A stretch of 64,000 nt of DNA from DMER64 sp049652385 (GCA_049652385.1 JBASDX010000003.1:1-64000); one strand, 5' to 3'. Positions 17,213 to 26,240 are shown, numbered from the stretch's first letter. Translations and numbers: made by a program. Notes: generated by a model not told the origin, from the letters alone.

Positions 17213-17311
17213 GGCGTGCCGGATCTGATTCGGTGCGCCATTTTTTTTCAGTGAATTGGGCACCGTGGCGCACCGTGGCGTACCGTGGCGCACCGAATCA
17301 GATCCGGTACA
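17213..17311. repeat. Orphan-family REP pair (inverted) with a 10-bp tandem repeat
   Basis: GTGCCGGATCTGATTCGGTG at 17217 and the inverted copy CACCGAATCAGATCCGGTAC ending 17311. Between them CACCGTGGCG occurs as a short tandem array (17261-17290, one unit changed to TACC). The right copy encodes the last residues and TGA of buk on the minus strand (VYRI-stop). This is the only place where this family forms a REPIN-like pair. Confidence 0.85.
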
Positions 17312-18401
17312 CCCGGGCGGTGTCGCGGCCGGTGAGGACGGCGTGGGCATTGGCGGCCAGGGCGTGCATTTCGTCTTCGCCGGGGTAGGTGTGGCAAGGG
17401 GCCAGGAAGCCGATTTGGCGGGTGATTTCTTCTGTAAAATGTTTGCTGTAGGCCAGGCCGCCGGTCAGCAGAATGGCATCGATCCGGCCGCATAAGGCAG
17501 CGGCCATGGCACCGATTTCTTTGGCTGTGGCGTAGGCCATGGCGTGGAAGACTTCGGTGGCACCGGTATCTCCATCTTGCATGCGACGGGTGAGTTCCAG
17601 AAAGGAATTGGTGCCGGTGAGGGCCACCATGCCGCCTTTTCCGGCTATTTTTTTGATAAGCTCTTCCTGAGTGTATCGGCCCGAGAAGCACATGCGTACC
17701 AGAGGCATGGCGGGGAGTGCGCCGGCCCGTTCCGGAGCCATGGGACCGTCTCCCTGCAAAGCGTCATTGACATCAATGACCCGGCCCTTTTGGTGGGCAC
17801 CTACAGAGATGCCTCCGCCCATGTGGACGACTATAAGGTTTAGTTTTTCGTAGGGGGTACCGCAGTCTGCCGCGTAGCGTTTGGCAATGGCTTTCTGGTT
17901 GAGCGCATGGAAGATGGAGCGGCGTTGTATTTCCGGAAAGCCTGTAAGGCGGGCTACGTCATGGAATTCGTCAACGACTACAGGGTCGGCAATAAAGGCC
18001 CGGCAGCCCGGAATCTGTGAGGCGATACTGTGCGCCAGCAGGCCGCCCAGGTTAGAGGCGTGTTCTCCGCCGTAGCCTTCTCTCAGGTGTTGGAGCATCA
18101 GATCATTCACAACGTACGTACCCGAAGGAATGGGTTTGACCAGACCGCCCCGTCCTATGACGGCGGTAAAATCGGCAAGCCGGAAATTATTTTCGGCCAG
18201 TTCGCCCAGGATGGTATCTTCACGGAATTTGTATTGCTGGAAAACGCGCGGGTAAGGAGCCAGTTCTTCCGTACTGTGCCGTATGGTACTGATGAATACT
18301 TCTGCCAGGCCGGTGTTTGAGGCTCCTGCGGGATCTGCTTTGTAGACGGCTATTTTGGTAGATGTAGAGCCGGGGTTAATGACGAGTATCTGTTGTTCCA
18401 T
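17298..18401 (-). CDS. buk: Butyrate kinase
   Basis: 367 aa, usual for butyrate kinase of the acetokinase family. NPGSTSTKIAVY near the N-terminus is the phosphate-binding loop, and MGGGISVGAHQKGRVIDV is the second one. It converts butyryl phosphate and ADP to butyrate and ATP, the last energy-yielding step of butyrate fermentation. It is third in the ackA-ptb-buk order, 64 bp after ptb, with an intrinsic terminator hairpin in the gap. Its stop codon lies in the orphan-family REP (CGG ATC TGA), so the repeat defines the C-terminus. Confidence 0.93.
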   Translation of the reverse strand: MEQQILVINPGSTSTKIAVYKADPAGASNTGLAEVFISTIRHSTEELAPYPRVFQQYKFREDTILGELAENNFRLADFTAVIGRGGLVKPIPSGTYVVNDLMLQHLREGYGGEHASNLGGLLAHSIASQIPGCRAFIADPVVVDEFHDVARLTGFPEIQRRSIFHALNQKAIAKRYAADCGTPYEKLNLIVVHMGGGISVGAHQKGRVIDVNDALQGDGPMAPERAGALPAMPLVRMCFSGRYTQEELIKKIAGKGGMVALTGTNSFLELTRRMQDGDTGATEVFHAMAYATAKEIGAMAAALCGRIDAILLTGGLAYSKHFTEEITRQIGFLAPCHTYPGEDEMHALAANAHAVLTGRDTARVYRI

Positions 18402-18430
18402 GGTTTGCGGTTTAACGTGTGATCCAAAGT

Positions 18431-18467
18431 TAAAAAAAAATGGGGCTGTTTTGCAGCCCCATTTTTT
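18431..18467. terminator. Terminator hairpin between ptb and buk
   Basis: TGGGGCTG (18441-18448) pairs with CAGCCCCA (18454-18461), with T-runs on both sides, so it works in both directions. On the minus strand it separates ptb from buk and may reduce buk expression compared with ackA-ptb. Confidence 0.75.
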
Positions 18468-19368
18468 ATTTTGCCGTTACTGCCGCAAGGGCGATGGAGT
18501 TGAGCTTGGTGTTGGTGGAATCGGCTCGGCTTGATAATACACAAGGAGCCGAGGCACCGACCACAATGGCAGCTTGTTGCGATTCCGGGCTCAATTGACT
18601 AAGGCTCTTGTACATGACGTTGGCACTTTCGATGTTCGGAAAGAGCATGCAGTCAACGTCTCCGGCCACGGGGCTTTTCAGTTTCTTGATGGCTACGGCC
18701 TCGGGACTCAGGCATACGTCCAGGGCCAGGGGGCCGTCGGCTACGCATCCGGTAATTTGGTTGCGGTCAACCATCTTGGAAAGGATGGCGGCGTCAACGC
18801 AAGCGGGCATGGCCGGGAGCATTTGCTCGGTGGCGGCTACAAAAGCGACTTTAGGCGTGGAAATACCCAGGGCGTGAGCCGTGTTGACCAGGTAGCGGGT
18901 AATGGCTACTTTTTGGTTCAAATCGGGTGCCGGGATAACGGCTATATCGCTTAGGATTATAAACTTGGGATAGTTAGGATGGGTCAGGACAGATACGTGG
19001 CTCAGGACGGCTTTTGGGGGCAGCAGTCCTTTTTCTTTGTTCAGGATGGCGCGCATGTATTTGTCGGTGCTGCATTGTCCTTTCATAAGGATATCGCCTT
19101 CCTTGTTACGAACCATCTCTACGGCACGGGCGATGGCTTCCAGTTCGTCTTCTATGTTCACTATGGTGAAAACGGCAGGATCGATGCCTTCTTCGTGGCA
19201 AACAGAGATTATTTGAGATTTTCTTCCTACCAGTATGCCTTCCACAATGCCTTTTTCGATGGCTTGGTGTACGGCTGAAATGGTGTGATCGTCAACAGCC
19301 CAGGCGGCTACCAGTTTTTTCTTTGTCTGAGAACGTAATTTTTCAAATATTTCTTCGAAGGTTTTCAT
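18466..19368 (-). CDS. ptb: Phosphate butyryltransferase
   Basis: 300 aa, the length of phosphate butyryl-/acetyltransferases of the Ptb type. Conserved segments: MKGQCSTDKYMRAILNKEKG, LSDIAVIPAPDLNQK, CVADGPLALDVCLSPEA and a C-terminal VVGASAPCVLSSRAD. It moves the butyryl (possibly also acetyl) group from CoA to phosphate. It starts 11 bp after the ackA stop and is followed by buk, so all steps from acyl-CoA to acid and ATP are encoded side by side. The use of Ptb as acetyl enzyme with AckA is possible, since no pta lies nearby. Confidence 0.9.
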   Translation of the reverse strand: MKTFEEIFEKLRSQTKKKLVAAWAVDDHTISAVHQAIEKGIVEGILVGRKSQIISVCHEEGIDPAVFTIVNIEDELEAIARAVEMVRNKEGDILMKGQCSTDKYMRAILNKEKGLLPPKAVLSHVSVLTHPNYPKFIILSDIAVIPAPDLNQKVAITRYLVNTAHALGISTPKVAFVAATEQMLPAMPACVDAAILSKMVDRNQITGCVADGPLALDVCLSPEAVAIKKLKSPVAGDVDCMLFPNIESANVMYKSLSQLSPESQQAAIVVGASAPCVLSSRADSTNTKLNSIALAAVTAK

Positions 19369-19379
19369 ATGTAGTGTGT

Positions 19380-20591
19380 TTAGTTTGTCAGGTTCCAGGT
19401 GTCGGTGGCAATGACCAGCTCTTCGTCTGTGCTGATGACTACGATTTTGGGGCTGTTGGAGTTGGTGGTGATGACGGTATTTTCTCCGTGCACGTTGTTG
19501 TTTTTCTCTTTGTCAAAGGCAACTCCCAGGTAAGTGAGTCTTGTGCCGATGAGTTCGCGAATGTGTGCGTCGTTTTCTCCGATGCCTCCGGTAAATACAA
19601 TCAGATCTACTCCGTCCATGGCAGCAGCGTATGCACCTATGTATTTGAGTACGCGGTAAGCGTAGGCTTTGTGGGCCAGAATGGCACGCGGATTTCCTTC
19701 TTTTACGGCGTTTTCTATGTCCCGGCAGTCTGAGCTGGGTCCGTACAATCCCAGCAGTCCGCATTTTTTGTTCAGGAAATTATTGGTTTCAGCGGCTGTC
19801 CAGCCTTCTTTTTCCTGGAGATAGGTGACGATAGAGGGGTCCATATCGCCCGTACGAGTACCCATAATCAGGCCTTCCAGCGGTGTGAAGCCCATGGATG
19901 TGTCTGCCGATTTCCCGTTTTTGATGGCCGTGATGGAGGATCCGTTGCCCAGGTGGCAGGTGATAACTTTTGATGTATCAAAATCCAGGCCTACCAGATC
20001 GCAGGCTTTGCGCCCTACGAATTTGTGGCTGGTTCCGTGAAAACCGTACCGGCGTATGTTGTATTTCTCATAGAGCTCGTAGGGAATGGCATATATGTAG
20101 GCGTAATCGGGCATGGTTTGGTGGTAAGCCGTATCAAAAACAGCTACCTGCCTGGCTTGCGGCAGCAGTTTTTCTATGGCCAGGATACCCAGCAAGTTGG
20201 CCGGATTGTGTAACGGAGCCAACTCTCCTAATTTCTCGATATTTTCTTTTACCTGATCGTCAATCAGGACACTTTCTTTGTAATAATGGCCTCCTTGTGC
20301 AACGCGGTGACCGACTGCGTGGATTTTGTCGAGCGATTCCAATACGCCCCAGGTTTCATCTGTCAACAGGTTCAATACCTTTTGAATACCCAGTGTATGG
20401 TTGGCAACCGGTTGTTCGACTTTATACTTTTCTTTGGCACCGATAAGCCTTTTGTGGGTTACAATACCCTGTTCCAGGCCTATGCGTTCCACTATACCCT
20501 GAGCCAGCAGCGTATAATCGTTTTCTGTTCTCATGTCAAGTACTTTATACTTAATAGAAGAACTTCCGCAGTTTAAAACAAGAAGTGTCAT
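19380..20591 (-). CDS. ackA: Acetate kinase
   Basis: 403 aa, full length. LVLNCGSSSIKYKV is the N-terminal loop, with GHRVAQGG, FDTAYHQTMP, CHLGNGSSITAI, and FTGGIGEN in order. It makes ATP and acetate from acetyl phosphate. First gene of the ackA-ptb-buk cluster; divergent from comEC. A TAATTTTG -7 element is at 20655-20662. Confidence 0.95.
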   Translation of the reverse strand: MTLLVLNCGSSSIKYKVLDMRTENDYTLLAQGIVERIGLEQGIVTHKRLIGAKEKYKVEQPVANHTLGIQKVLNLLTDETWGVLESLDKIHAVGHRVAQGGHYYKESVLIDDQVKENIEKLGELAPLHNPANLLGILAIEKLLPQARQVAVFDTAYHQTMPDYAYIYAIPYELYEKYNIRRYGFHGTSHKFVGRKACDLVGLDFDTSKVITCHLGNGSSITAIKNGKSADTSMGFTPLEGLIMGTRTGDMDPSIVTYLQEKEGWTAAETNNFLNKKCGLLGLYGPSSDCRDIENAVKEGNPRAILAHKAYAYRVLKYIGAYAAAMDGVDLIVFTGGIGENDAHIRELIGTRLTYLGVAFDKEKNNNVHGENTVITTNSNSPKIVVISTDEELVIATDTWNLTN

Positions 20592-20654
20592 AATTGGTTT
20601 TAGTAGGTTTTTTTATTAATTTTGAAATATTAGTTGTTGATTCTTAAGAATCCG

Positions 20655-20662
20655 CAAAATTA
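20655..20662 (-). promoter_or_regulatory. ackA-ptb-buk -7 element
   Basis: The minus strand reads TAATTTTG, preceded by TTGC about 17 bp upstream as a possible -33 element. Start site near 20648 gives a leader of about 57 nt. Confidence 0.55.
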
Positions 20663-20711
20663 CAGAAACTATACGTGACTTGCAAGCTTGAAGGGGAGGA
20701 ATAATTGTGCA

Positions 20712-23036
20712 ATGTTACCGCCCGCCGTCGCAGTTCTTTGTGGCACGTTGGGCGGCTTGTATTTTGGAGGAGATGGGTTTGGGGTTTCTTCTTCAAAAGG
20801 GTTGCTTTTTTCTTTTCTTGGGCCGAGGCGGTGGTTGTGCGTTTTGGCGGCTTGCACGCTGCTGGCAGCAGTCTGTTTTTTCGCAGGCCTGTGGTTGCTG
20901 CGGCGCAGGCCACGCCACATACATACACGGCTGCGGCGACAGCCGCATAGCCATTCTCCGGCCACACAGCAAACACGCCTTCCGGTTTTGCAGCAAATCT
21001 TGCGGGGCATTAGGCAGATTCCCCTGCGACGACATGCCCGGGACTCACACCAAACCTCGCGGCTGCGACAACATGCCCGGGACTCACACCAAACCCCGCG
21101 GCTGCCTCGGCAAATCCCCGTGTTTTATTCACAGGCACAACTGCGATACCGGTTTGGCAGGCCGCTCTATTTCTTGGGTTTGCTGGTGCTTTTCTGTGTA
21201 GCATTCTGGAACGGCCTTACAGACAGGCCATCGGTTCTCAAATTGCTGCTGCCGGACCGCCATGTCTATGCTCAGCCTGCCATTTTGGACGGGGAACGGG
21301 TATATCTGGCATTGCGTGTTACGGATTATCCGGTTTCTGTAGTAACGGCTGCCGGGAGGCATTACGAACGCGTTGAATGTAAACTGCTCGCGTATTCACC
21401 CGATGGGCAGCAGACCTATACCGGTAACGAAAATGTATTGGTGTATATAGCTGCTGGTTCTGGTTCTGGTTCCGGTTTTGCTACTGTACCAGATTCTGAT
21501 TTTGCTTCCGTACTTGGTTCCCGTTTTGGTTCCGTAACCGCATCTCGTTCGGCCGGAAGTCCCGCTTCTGCTGTTGCCGCTGGTTTTGAACCTGTGGACA
21601 CGTCGGAATCTCTGCTGCCCGGCGACGTGTTTATGGCCCGCAGCAAGACGTTTTTATTCAGGGCATCGGAGGCGGACGCCTCGGCAAAAGTAAACGATGT
21701 TGATTCCGGAAATGTTGGATCTATGGCTACCGATGCGTTTGATTATGCCGAATACATGGCTCGGCGTGGATTTTACAGACGGGCGTATGTATATGATTAC
21801 AAGCGTATGGATAGCAAATTGACCTTGCGGGAGCGGCTTTTGCGTTTGAGGGTATCATTGACGGCAGCCTGGGGGGCTTCTGACATCGAAAAGCGTAAAC
21901 GGACCGGAGATTTGTTGGCGGGAATTTGTTTAGGGGCCAAGAGTGGCTTGGATAAAGAGGTCCGGGAGTGTTTCAATAGGGTTGGGGCCGGGCATATTCT
22001 GGCAGTCAGCGGGTTACATGTAGGCGCTTTGTATGGGAGTTTGGTTTGGCTACTGAGTCTGTGCGGAAAATTGCGTGAAGAGAGGCGGTATAGGAAACGT
22101 CCTAAGGTGTTGCCACCGGTTTTGAATAGGCAATCTATCTATAAAACCTATTCGTTGCGTAAGGGAGCCTGGGTTCATGTGCCTGCCTTACTGCTTATTT
22201 GGGCGTATGCCATGGTTGTGGGCTTGAGTACGAGCGTGGTTCGTGCGGCTTTAATGTTGACTGTCTATGGAATCAGCAAATTGAGAGGGTACAGGGCGTT
22301 TGGTCTCAATGTCTTGTCTATCGCAGCGTTGGTACTGATGGTGCTAAAGCCCGGGGTGGTATTGGACCTGGGTTTTCAATTGTCTTTTGCTTCCGTTTTG
22401 AGCCTTCTGCTGTTTTTCCCGATTTTCCGCAACTTTTTGAGCGTTAGAAAAACATTGCCGAGGTATTTGTGGGAATTGTTCTGTGCTTCATTGGCCGTGC
22501 AATTGGGTACATTAAGTTTAACCTTGAGTGCTTTTGGCATTGTGCCTCTGTATTCTTTGTTCTGCAATATGTTGGTAGTACCTCTGGCGGCTTTGATTCT
22601 GTATGTGTTTCTGCTTTACTTAGTATTGTTTGGGTTGGGGTCTTTAGTGGCTATGGGGCCTTTTGGATCTTCAGGGTTGTTTTCTATGGGTTGTCCGGCC
22701 GATAAGAGCTTCTTAAGTACAGCAGATGCTGCATTGCAATGGGCTTTTACCGCGGTAACAGATACCCTGCATTTTCTGGCCGATGTGTTGTATAAAACCG
22801 TGGCCTTCTTTGACAGTTTACCCTACAGCCCTATTGAATATGTTCCAAATGTGATTGATCTGTTGCTTGTTTTGTGGTGTTTGGCCTATGTGCTGCTTGC
22901 GCATGCTGTGCACACCGCACGCCAGCCCACCCGCCAGCCTCAAGATGGTGCGCAGCGAAGAAAAATTGACAAGTGTAGTGCTTTGAAAAACAGAGGATTA
23001 GTGAAAAAGAGTAAAAAACCTTGCGCACCATCTTGA
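20712..23036 (+). CDS. comEC: ComEC/Rec2 DNA-uptake channel protein
   Basis: 774 aa membrane protein. GDLLAGICLGAKSGL and HILAVSGLHVGALYG (about residue 427) are the signature of the competence domain, followed by at least seven hydrophobic helices. It carries single-stranded DNA across the inner membrane in natural transformation. There is no C-terminal metallo-beta-lactamase domain. Two odd inserts: an exact-like 39-bp tandem duplication (21027-21104, giving RHARDSHQT twice) and a Ser/Gly-rich stretch (residues about 250-295). The last about 35 residues are translated from a REPIN and the TGA lies in its right arm. ATG at 20712 is preferred over TTG at 20688. Confidence 0.85.
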   Translation: MLPPAVAVLCGTLGGLYFGGDGFGVSSSKGLLFSFLGPRRWLCVLAACTLLAAVCFFAGLWLLRRRPRHIHTRLRRQPHSHSPATQQTRLPVLQQILRGIRQIPLRRHARDSHQTSRLRQHARDSHQTPRLPRQIPVFYSQAQLRYRFGRPLYFLGLLVLFCVAFWNGLTDRPSVLKLLLPDRHVYAQPAILDGERVYLALRVTDYPVSVVTAAGRHYERVECKLLAYSPDGQQTYTGNENVLVYIAAGSGSGSGFATVPDSDFASVLGSRFGSVTASRSAGSPASAVAAGFEPVDTSESLLPGDVFMARSKTFLFRASEADASAKVNDVDSGNVGSMATDAFDYAEYMARRGFYRRAYVYDYKRMDSKLTLRERLLRLRVSLTAAWGASDIEKRKRTGDLLAGICLGAKSGLDKEVRECFNRVGAGHILAVSGLHVGALYGSLVWLLSLCGKLREERRYRKRPKVLPPVLNRQSIYKTYSLRKGAWVHVPALLLIWAYAMVVGLSTSVVRAALMLTVYGISKLRGYRAFGLNVLSIAALVLMVLKPGVVLDLGFQLSFASVLSLLLFFPIFRNFLSVRKTLPRYLWELFCASLAVQLGTLSLTLSAFGIVPLYSLFCNMLVVPLAALILYVFLLYLVLFGLGSLVAMGPFGSSGLFSMGCPADKSFLSTADAALQWAFTAVTDTLHFLADVLYKTVAFFDSLPYSPIEYVPNVIDLLLVLWCLAYVLLAHAVHTARQPTRQPQDGAQRRKIDKCSALKNRGLVKKSKKPCAPS
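21027..21104 (+). repeat. 39-bp tandem duplication in comEC
   Basis: Two units of 39 bp (13 codons) beginning at 21027 and 21066, sharing ACATGCCCGGGACTCACACC. It keeps the reading frame, as expected for a recent replication slip in a loop region. Confidence 0.8.
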
Positions 23037-23042
23037 GGCTGG
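22934..23042. repeat. REPIN of RAYT-2 family, copy 1 (109 bp)
   Basis: Left arm CAGCCTCAAGATGGTGCGCA, right arm its complement (23022-23042), spacer of 67 bp. The left arm and the spacer are read as the C-terminus of ComEC (QPQDGAQRRKIDK...). Ends 24 bp before RAYT 2. Confidence 0.9.
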
Positions 23043-23066
23043 TGTGCGCAAAAAACAACAAAAGTT

Positions 23067-23951
23067 ATGTGGTACCATGTTAGTGTACAGGGAAACAGAA
23101 AGCAAAGTATTTTTATGAATGACAGGGACAAGCGTCATGCTATGGATTTATTGGCTGTTTTTAGCCATGAGTATAATGTGAAAGTACTGGCGTATCAGTT
23201 ATTATCAAACCATTATCATTTGATTTTGGAGTGTGAAAATCCCGGAGAATTTATGCAAGGATTCAGAATTAGCTATACCAGATTCTTCCATAGGATTCAT
23301 GGTACAACGGGATCAGTAGGTAGGGTACATTATTCAAAGGGTTATATTAAAACGTTGGATAGATTGGAAGACAGATTAATATACGTGCTTCGGAATTCTA
23401 CAAAACATCAAGTAGAAGAGCACCCTTTGGCAGATAAATACAATTCTTCCCGGTATTATTATTATGAGGCTCGTGGGATGAAAGAAACGGAAAATTTGAA
23501 GCCGGCGGGTATACAATGCAGTCTTATATGTAGTAAATTCTGTATACCTGAACATTATTTATTGGATAAAGATGGACACATTTATCCGCGTTCTTTTCTG
23601 GATTATCAAACAGTAGAGCGTGTCTTTAGAACGTATTCAAATTTTCTACACAAAATATCAACACCTACGGAACAAGAAATAGCCGATAATAATGGCAAGA
23701 TTCCTGTTGCACGTAAAACGACTATGTCTGATTTAGATATAAGTACGTTGATTATGGAGCTTATACATCCCATACCTATTCATTATCTGGAGCGATCAGA
23801 GTTGATAGCACTATGTAAGCGACTTCTTCAGGAATTTCCCGTATCAGTACGGCAATTGGCCCGGGTTTTTGGTTATCCGGAATCTAGTTTGCGGGTGCTT
23901 TTGAAAGGCCAGCCTCAAGATGGTGCGCAGCGGAGAAAATTTGACAAATGA
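23067..23951 (+). CDS. REP-associated tyrosine transposase (RAYT 2)
   Basis: 294-aa Y1/HUH transposase: His49 and His51 in SNHYHLIL, catalytic Tyr106 in LIYVLRN, N-terminus MWYHVSVQGN. The C-terminus (VRQLARVFGYPESSLRVLL) again looks like a helix-turn-helix. It is clearly related to RAYT 1 in the first 110 residues but its flanking repeats are different, which suggests each enzyme recognises its own arm sequence. The final residues (GQPQDGAQRRKFDK) are encoded by REPIN copy 2. It has no Shine-Dalgarno sequence, unlike RAYT 1. Intact. Confidence 0.88.
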   Translation: MWYHVSVQGNRKQSIFMNDRDKRHAMDLLAVFSHEYNVKVLAYQLLSNHYHLILECENPGEFMQGFRISYTRFFHRIHGTTGSVGRVHYSKGYIKTLDRLEDRLIYVLRNSTKHQVEEHPLADKYNSSRYYYYEARGMKETENLKPAGIQCSLICSKFCIPEHYLLDKDGHIYPRSFLDYQTVERVFRTYSNFLHKISTPTEQEIADNNGKIPVARKTTMSDLDISTLIMELIHPIPIHYLERSELIALCKRLLQEFPVSVRQLARVFGYPESSLRVLLKGQPQDGAQRRKFDK

Positions 23952-24017
23952 AATATTGTGAAGAACAGTAGATTAGTGAAAAAGAGTGAAAAATCTTGCG
24001 CACCATCTTGAGGCTGG
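23909..24017. repeat. REPIN of RAYT-2 family, copy 2 (109 bp)
   Basis: Same arms as copy 1 (23909-23929 and 23997-24017), spacer clearly related to copy 1 (shared ATTAGTGAAAAAGAGT). It provides the stop codon of RAYT 2 and ends just before the promoter of the PurF-like gene. Confidence 0.9.
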
Positions 24018-24032
24018 TATGCGCAAAGTGTC

Positions 24033-24040
24033 TATATTTG
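24033..24040 (+). promoter_or_regulatory. -7 element of the PurF-like gene
   Basis: TATATTTG, 22 bp before the ATG. Any -33 element (TTG at 24009-24011) would lie in the right arm of the REPIN. Confidence 0.5.
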
Positions 24041-24062
24041 TGGCGCTAAATTATCGAATACT

Positions 24063-26192
24063 ATGGGTGGCTTTTTTGGGATTGTATCTATGGAACCGTG
24101 TGCTAATATGCTTTTCTACGGGACCGATTATCATTCGCATATGGGGAATAGAAGGGCGGGGATGGCGACGATGGGTGAGCAGGGAATTATCAAGCGTTCC
24201 ATCCACAGCATAGAGAATGCGTATTTCAGGAATAAGTTTGAGGATGAGCTGCATGAATTTCAAGGCAGAAGGGGCATTGGTGTAATAAGTGACAAAGATC
24301 CGCAGCCTATTGTGTTGCGCTCACATCTGGGGACCTTTGCCATAGTGACAGTAGGGAAGATAAACAATATAGAGGAGCTGGGCAATGAGCTTCTGGACAA
24401 GGGGATTAACTTTTCTGAGTTGAGTACGGGCCAAATCAATGCAACGGAATTGGTGGGGCATTTGATTACATTGGGTCAGACATTTGCAGAGGGAATTCGT
24501 CTGGTACAGGAAAAAGTAAAAGGTAGTTGCAGCATGTTGATTCTCACGCAAGACGGGATTATTGCGGCGCGCGATAAATACGGCCGAACACCTATTGCAG
24601 TTGGGATTAAGTGTGGTAAAAGTCGTATACATCCGTTTAAGACTGGGGAATCCACAGAAACGGAAGCAGAATCAACAGAAACGGAAGCAGGACACACAGA
24701 TAAAGAAATAGCTCACAAAGATGCAGGAGCAGGACACACAGATACGGGAGCAGTACACAAAGATGCAGGAGCAGAACAATCCCCGGATGGAGCGTCAAAA
24801 GGTATGGAAAACCCTGTAAGCAATGTGCTACCTGTAAGCAATGTGCTACAGGAAACACAATATATCGATGATCTGGTGGCGGTAGCGTTTGCGAGTGAAA
24901 GCTGTAGTTTCCCGAATTTAGATTTTCAATTGGCCGGTTTTTTAGGGCCGGGCGAGGCGGTGCTGGTGCAGGAGTCGCCGCGGTTTTGCTCGGCACTCTA
25001 TACATTTCAAACGTATCAGGACCAGCAGAAAGCGGAAATGGCCAGACAGCAGGGGTGGCAGCCGGGCAAGGAAGAGATTGGGCAGCAGGTGCAAGGGCAG
25101 CAAGCAGTTGAACGGGAAGGCAATGTGCAGCAGGGGTGGCAGCCGGGTGTGGAAGGGGTTGAGCAGCGAGGGCAGGAGCAGGGGCAGCGGACAGGGGTGC
25201 CGGGAGGTGCTGCGGGGTCGGCGCAAAGGTGTTCGCGGGAGTTGACAGAGCAGTTGATTGCCTCCGGGAAGGATGCGTGGCGTAGTATTTCCGAGTTCCA
25301 CCAGATTGTGCCTCCGGGTGAGAAATTGCAGATTTGTTCCTTCCTGTGGGTGTATTATGGATTCCCTACCTCGGCTTACGAAGGAATCAATGTGGATGAG
25401 GTGCGCTTCCGTAACGGGATGCTGGTGGGTAAGGAGGATCGGGCCGAGGTGGATGCTGTTTGCAGCATTCCGGACAGTGGAACGGGGATGGCTATGGGAT
25501 ATGCTGTGGGTAAGGGGGTTCCGTATAGGCAGGCGGTTGCCAAATATACACCGACCTGGCCCAGAAGTTTTACGCCTAAGAACGCAGAGCGTCGAAAATT
25601 AGTGGCTAAAATGAAGTTGTTGCCTAACGCAGATGTGTTGCGAGGGGCTAAAATGGTATGTTGCGACGATTCTATTGTTCGTGGTACGCAGTTGAAAAAT
25701 AATGTGCAGGTGTTGTTCAGGAATGGAGTCAAGGAAATCCATGCAAGGATTTCGTGTCCGCCCATTCTTTTTACGTGTCCTTATTTAAGCTTTACAAATA
25801 CGAGGGTAGAAATGGAGCTCGTTACGCGCCGGGTTATTCAGAGGCTGCAGAAGGAGGCGGGGATGACGTATTCCAACGGGCAGACAGCAAGAAGCATTTC
25901 AGGTGTGGAAGAAGGCCGAGCCGGAGCAGGCGCTGGATTTGGTGCTGCAACAGACACCGGAGGTGAAGTCCGAGCCGGAGCAGGCGCTGGAGCTGGTGGG
26001 CAGTACTCTGATATTAAGGCATATATAAACATGGATTCGGTGGAGCATAAGGCAATGATTGAGGGTATTTGTCAGGAAATGGGTTTTACATCGCTGAAAT
26101 TCAGTACAATACAAAATTTAATCCAATCCATTGGGCTCCCAAAATCAGCTATTTGTACGTATTGTTTTGACGGTGAGGGTTGCAGGGAATAA
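24063..26192 (+). CDS. PurF-like amidophosphoribosyltransferase homologue with low-complexity insertions
   Basis: 709 aa, larger than the roughly 470-640 aa usual for this family. The N-terminus MGGFFGIVSMEPCANMLFYG belongs to a Bacteroidales form of the glutamine amidotransferase (class II) fold without the nucleophile Cys at position 2, so a normal glutaminase reaction is not expected. The PRPP-binding loop is in CDDSIVRGTQLKNNV, and the C-terminus has CTYCFDGEGC. Three in-frame inserts: about residues 200-275 (Glu/Thr/Ala-His repeats), about 325-395 (Gln/Gly-rich) and about 610-645 (Gly/Ala-rich). Function of this paralogue is unknown; it may be regulatory or ammonia-dependent. Confidence 0.78.
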   Translation: MGGFFGIVSMEPCANMLFYGTDYHSHMGNRRAGMATMGEQGIIKRSIHSIENAYFRNKFEDELHEFQGRRGIGVISDKDPQPIVLRSHLGTFAIVTVGKINNIEELGNELLDKGINFSELSTGQINATELVGHLITLGQTFAEGIRLVQEKVKGSCSMLILTQDGIIAARDKYGRTPIAVGIKCGKSRIHPFKTGESTETEAESTETEAGHTDKEIAHKDAGAGHTDTGAVHKDAGAEQSPDGASKGMENPVSNVLPVSNVLQETQYIDDLVAVAFASESCSFPNLDFQLAGFLGPGEAVLVQESPRFCSALYTFQTYQDQQKAEMARQQGWQPGKEEIGQQVQGQQAVEREGNVQQGWQPGVEGVEQRGQEQGQRTGVPGGAAGSAQRCSRELTEQLIASGKDAWRSISEFHQIVPPGEKLQICSFLWVYYGFPTSAYEGINVDEVRFRNGMLVGKEDRAEVDAVCSIPDSGTGMAMGYAVGKGVPYRQAVAKYTPTWPRSFTPKNAERRKLVAKMKLLPNADVLRGAKMVCCDDSIVRGTQLKNNVQVLFRNGVKEIHARISCPPILFTCPYLSFTNTRVEMELVTRRVIQRLQKEAGMTYSNGQTARSISGVEEGRAGAGAGFGAATDTGGEVRAGAGAGAGGQYSDIKAYINMDSVEHKAMIEGICQEMGFTSLKFSTIQNLIQSIGLPKSAICTYCFDGEGCRE

Positions 26193-26201
26193 AAATTATG
26201 T

Positions 26202-26209
26202 TATATTTG
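26202..26209 (+). promoter_or_regulatory. -7 element of the RRM gene
   Basis: TATATTTG, 31 bp before the ATG at 26241. Confidence 0.55.
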
Positions 26210-26240
26210 AGAACATTTAACTAAAAATCATCCCTGATCC

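Noticed and set aside
17261..17290. CACCGTGGCG array as a CRISPR or iteron origin
   Set aside because: Only three short units within a REP pair; no replication gene or DnaA boxes nearby.
23067..24017. CRISPR-like direct repeats around RAYT 2
   Set aside because: Arms are inverted, 109 bp apart, only three elements and no spacer series; they are REPINs.
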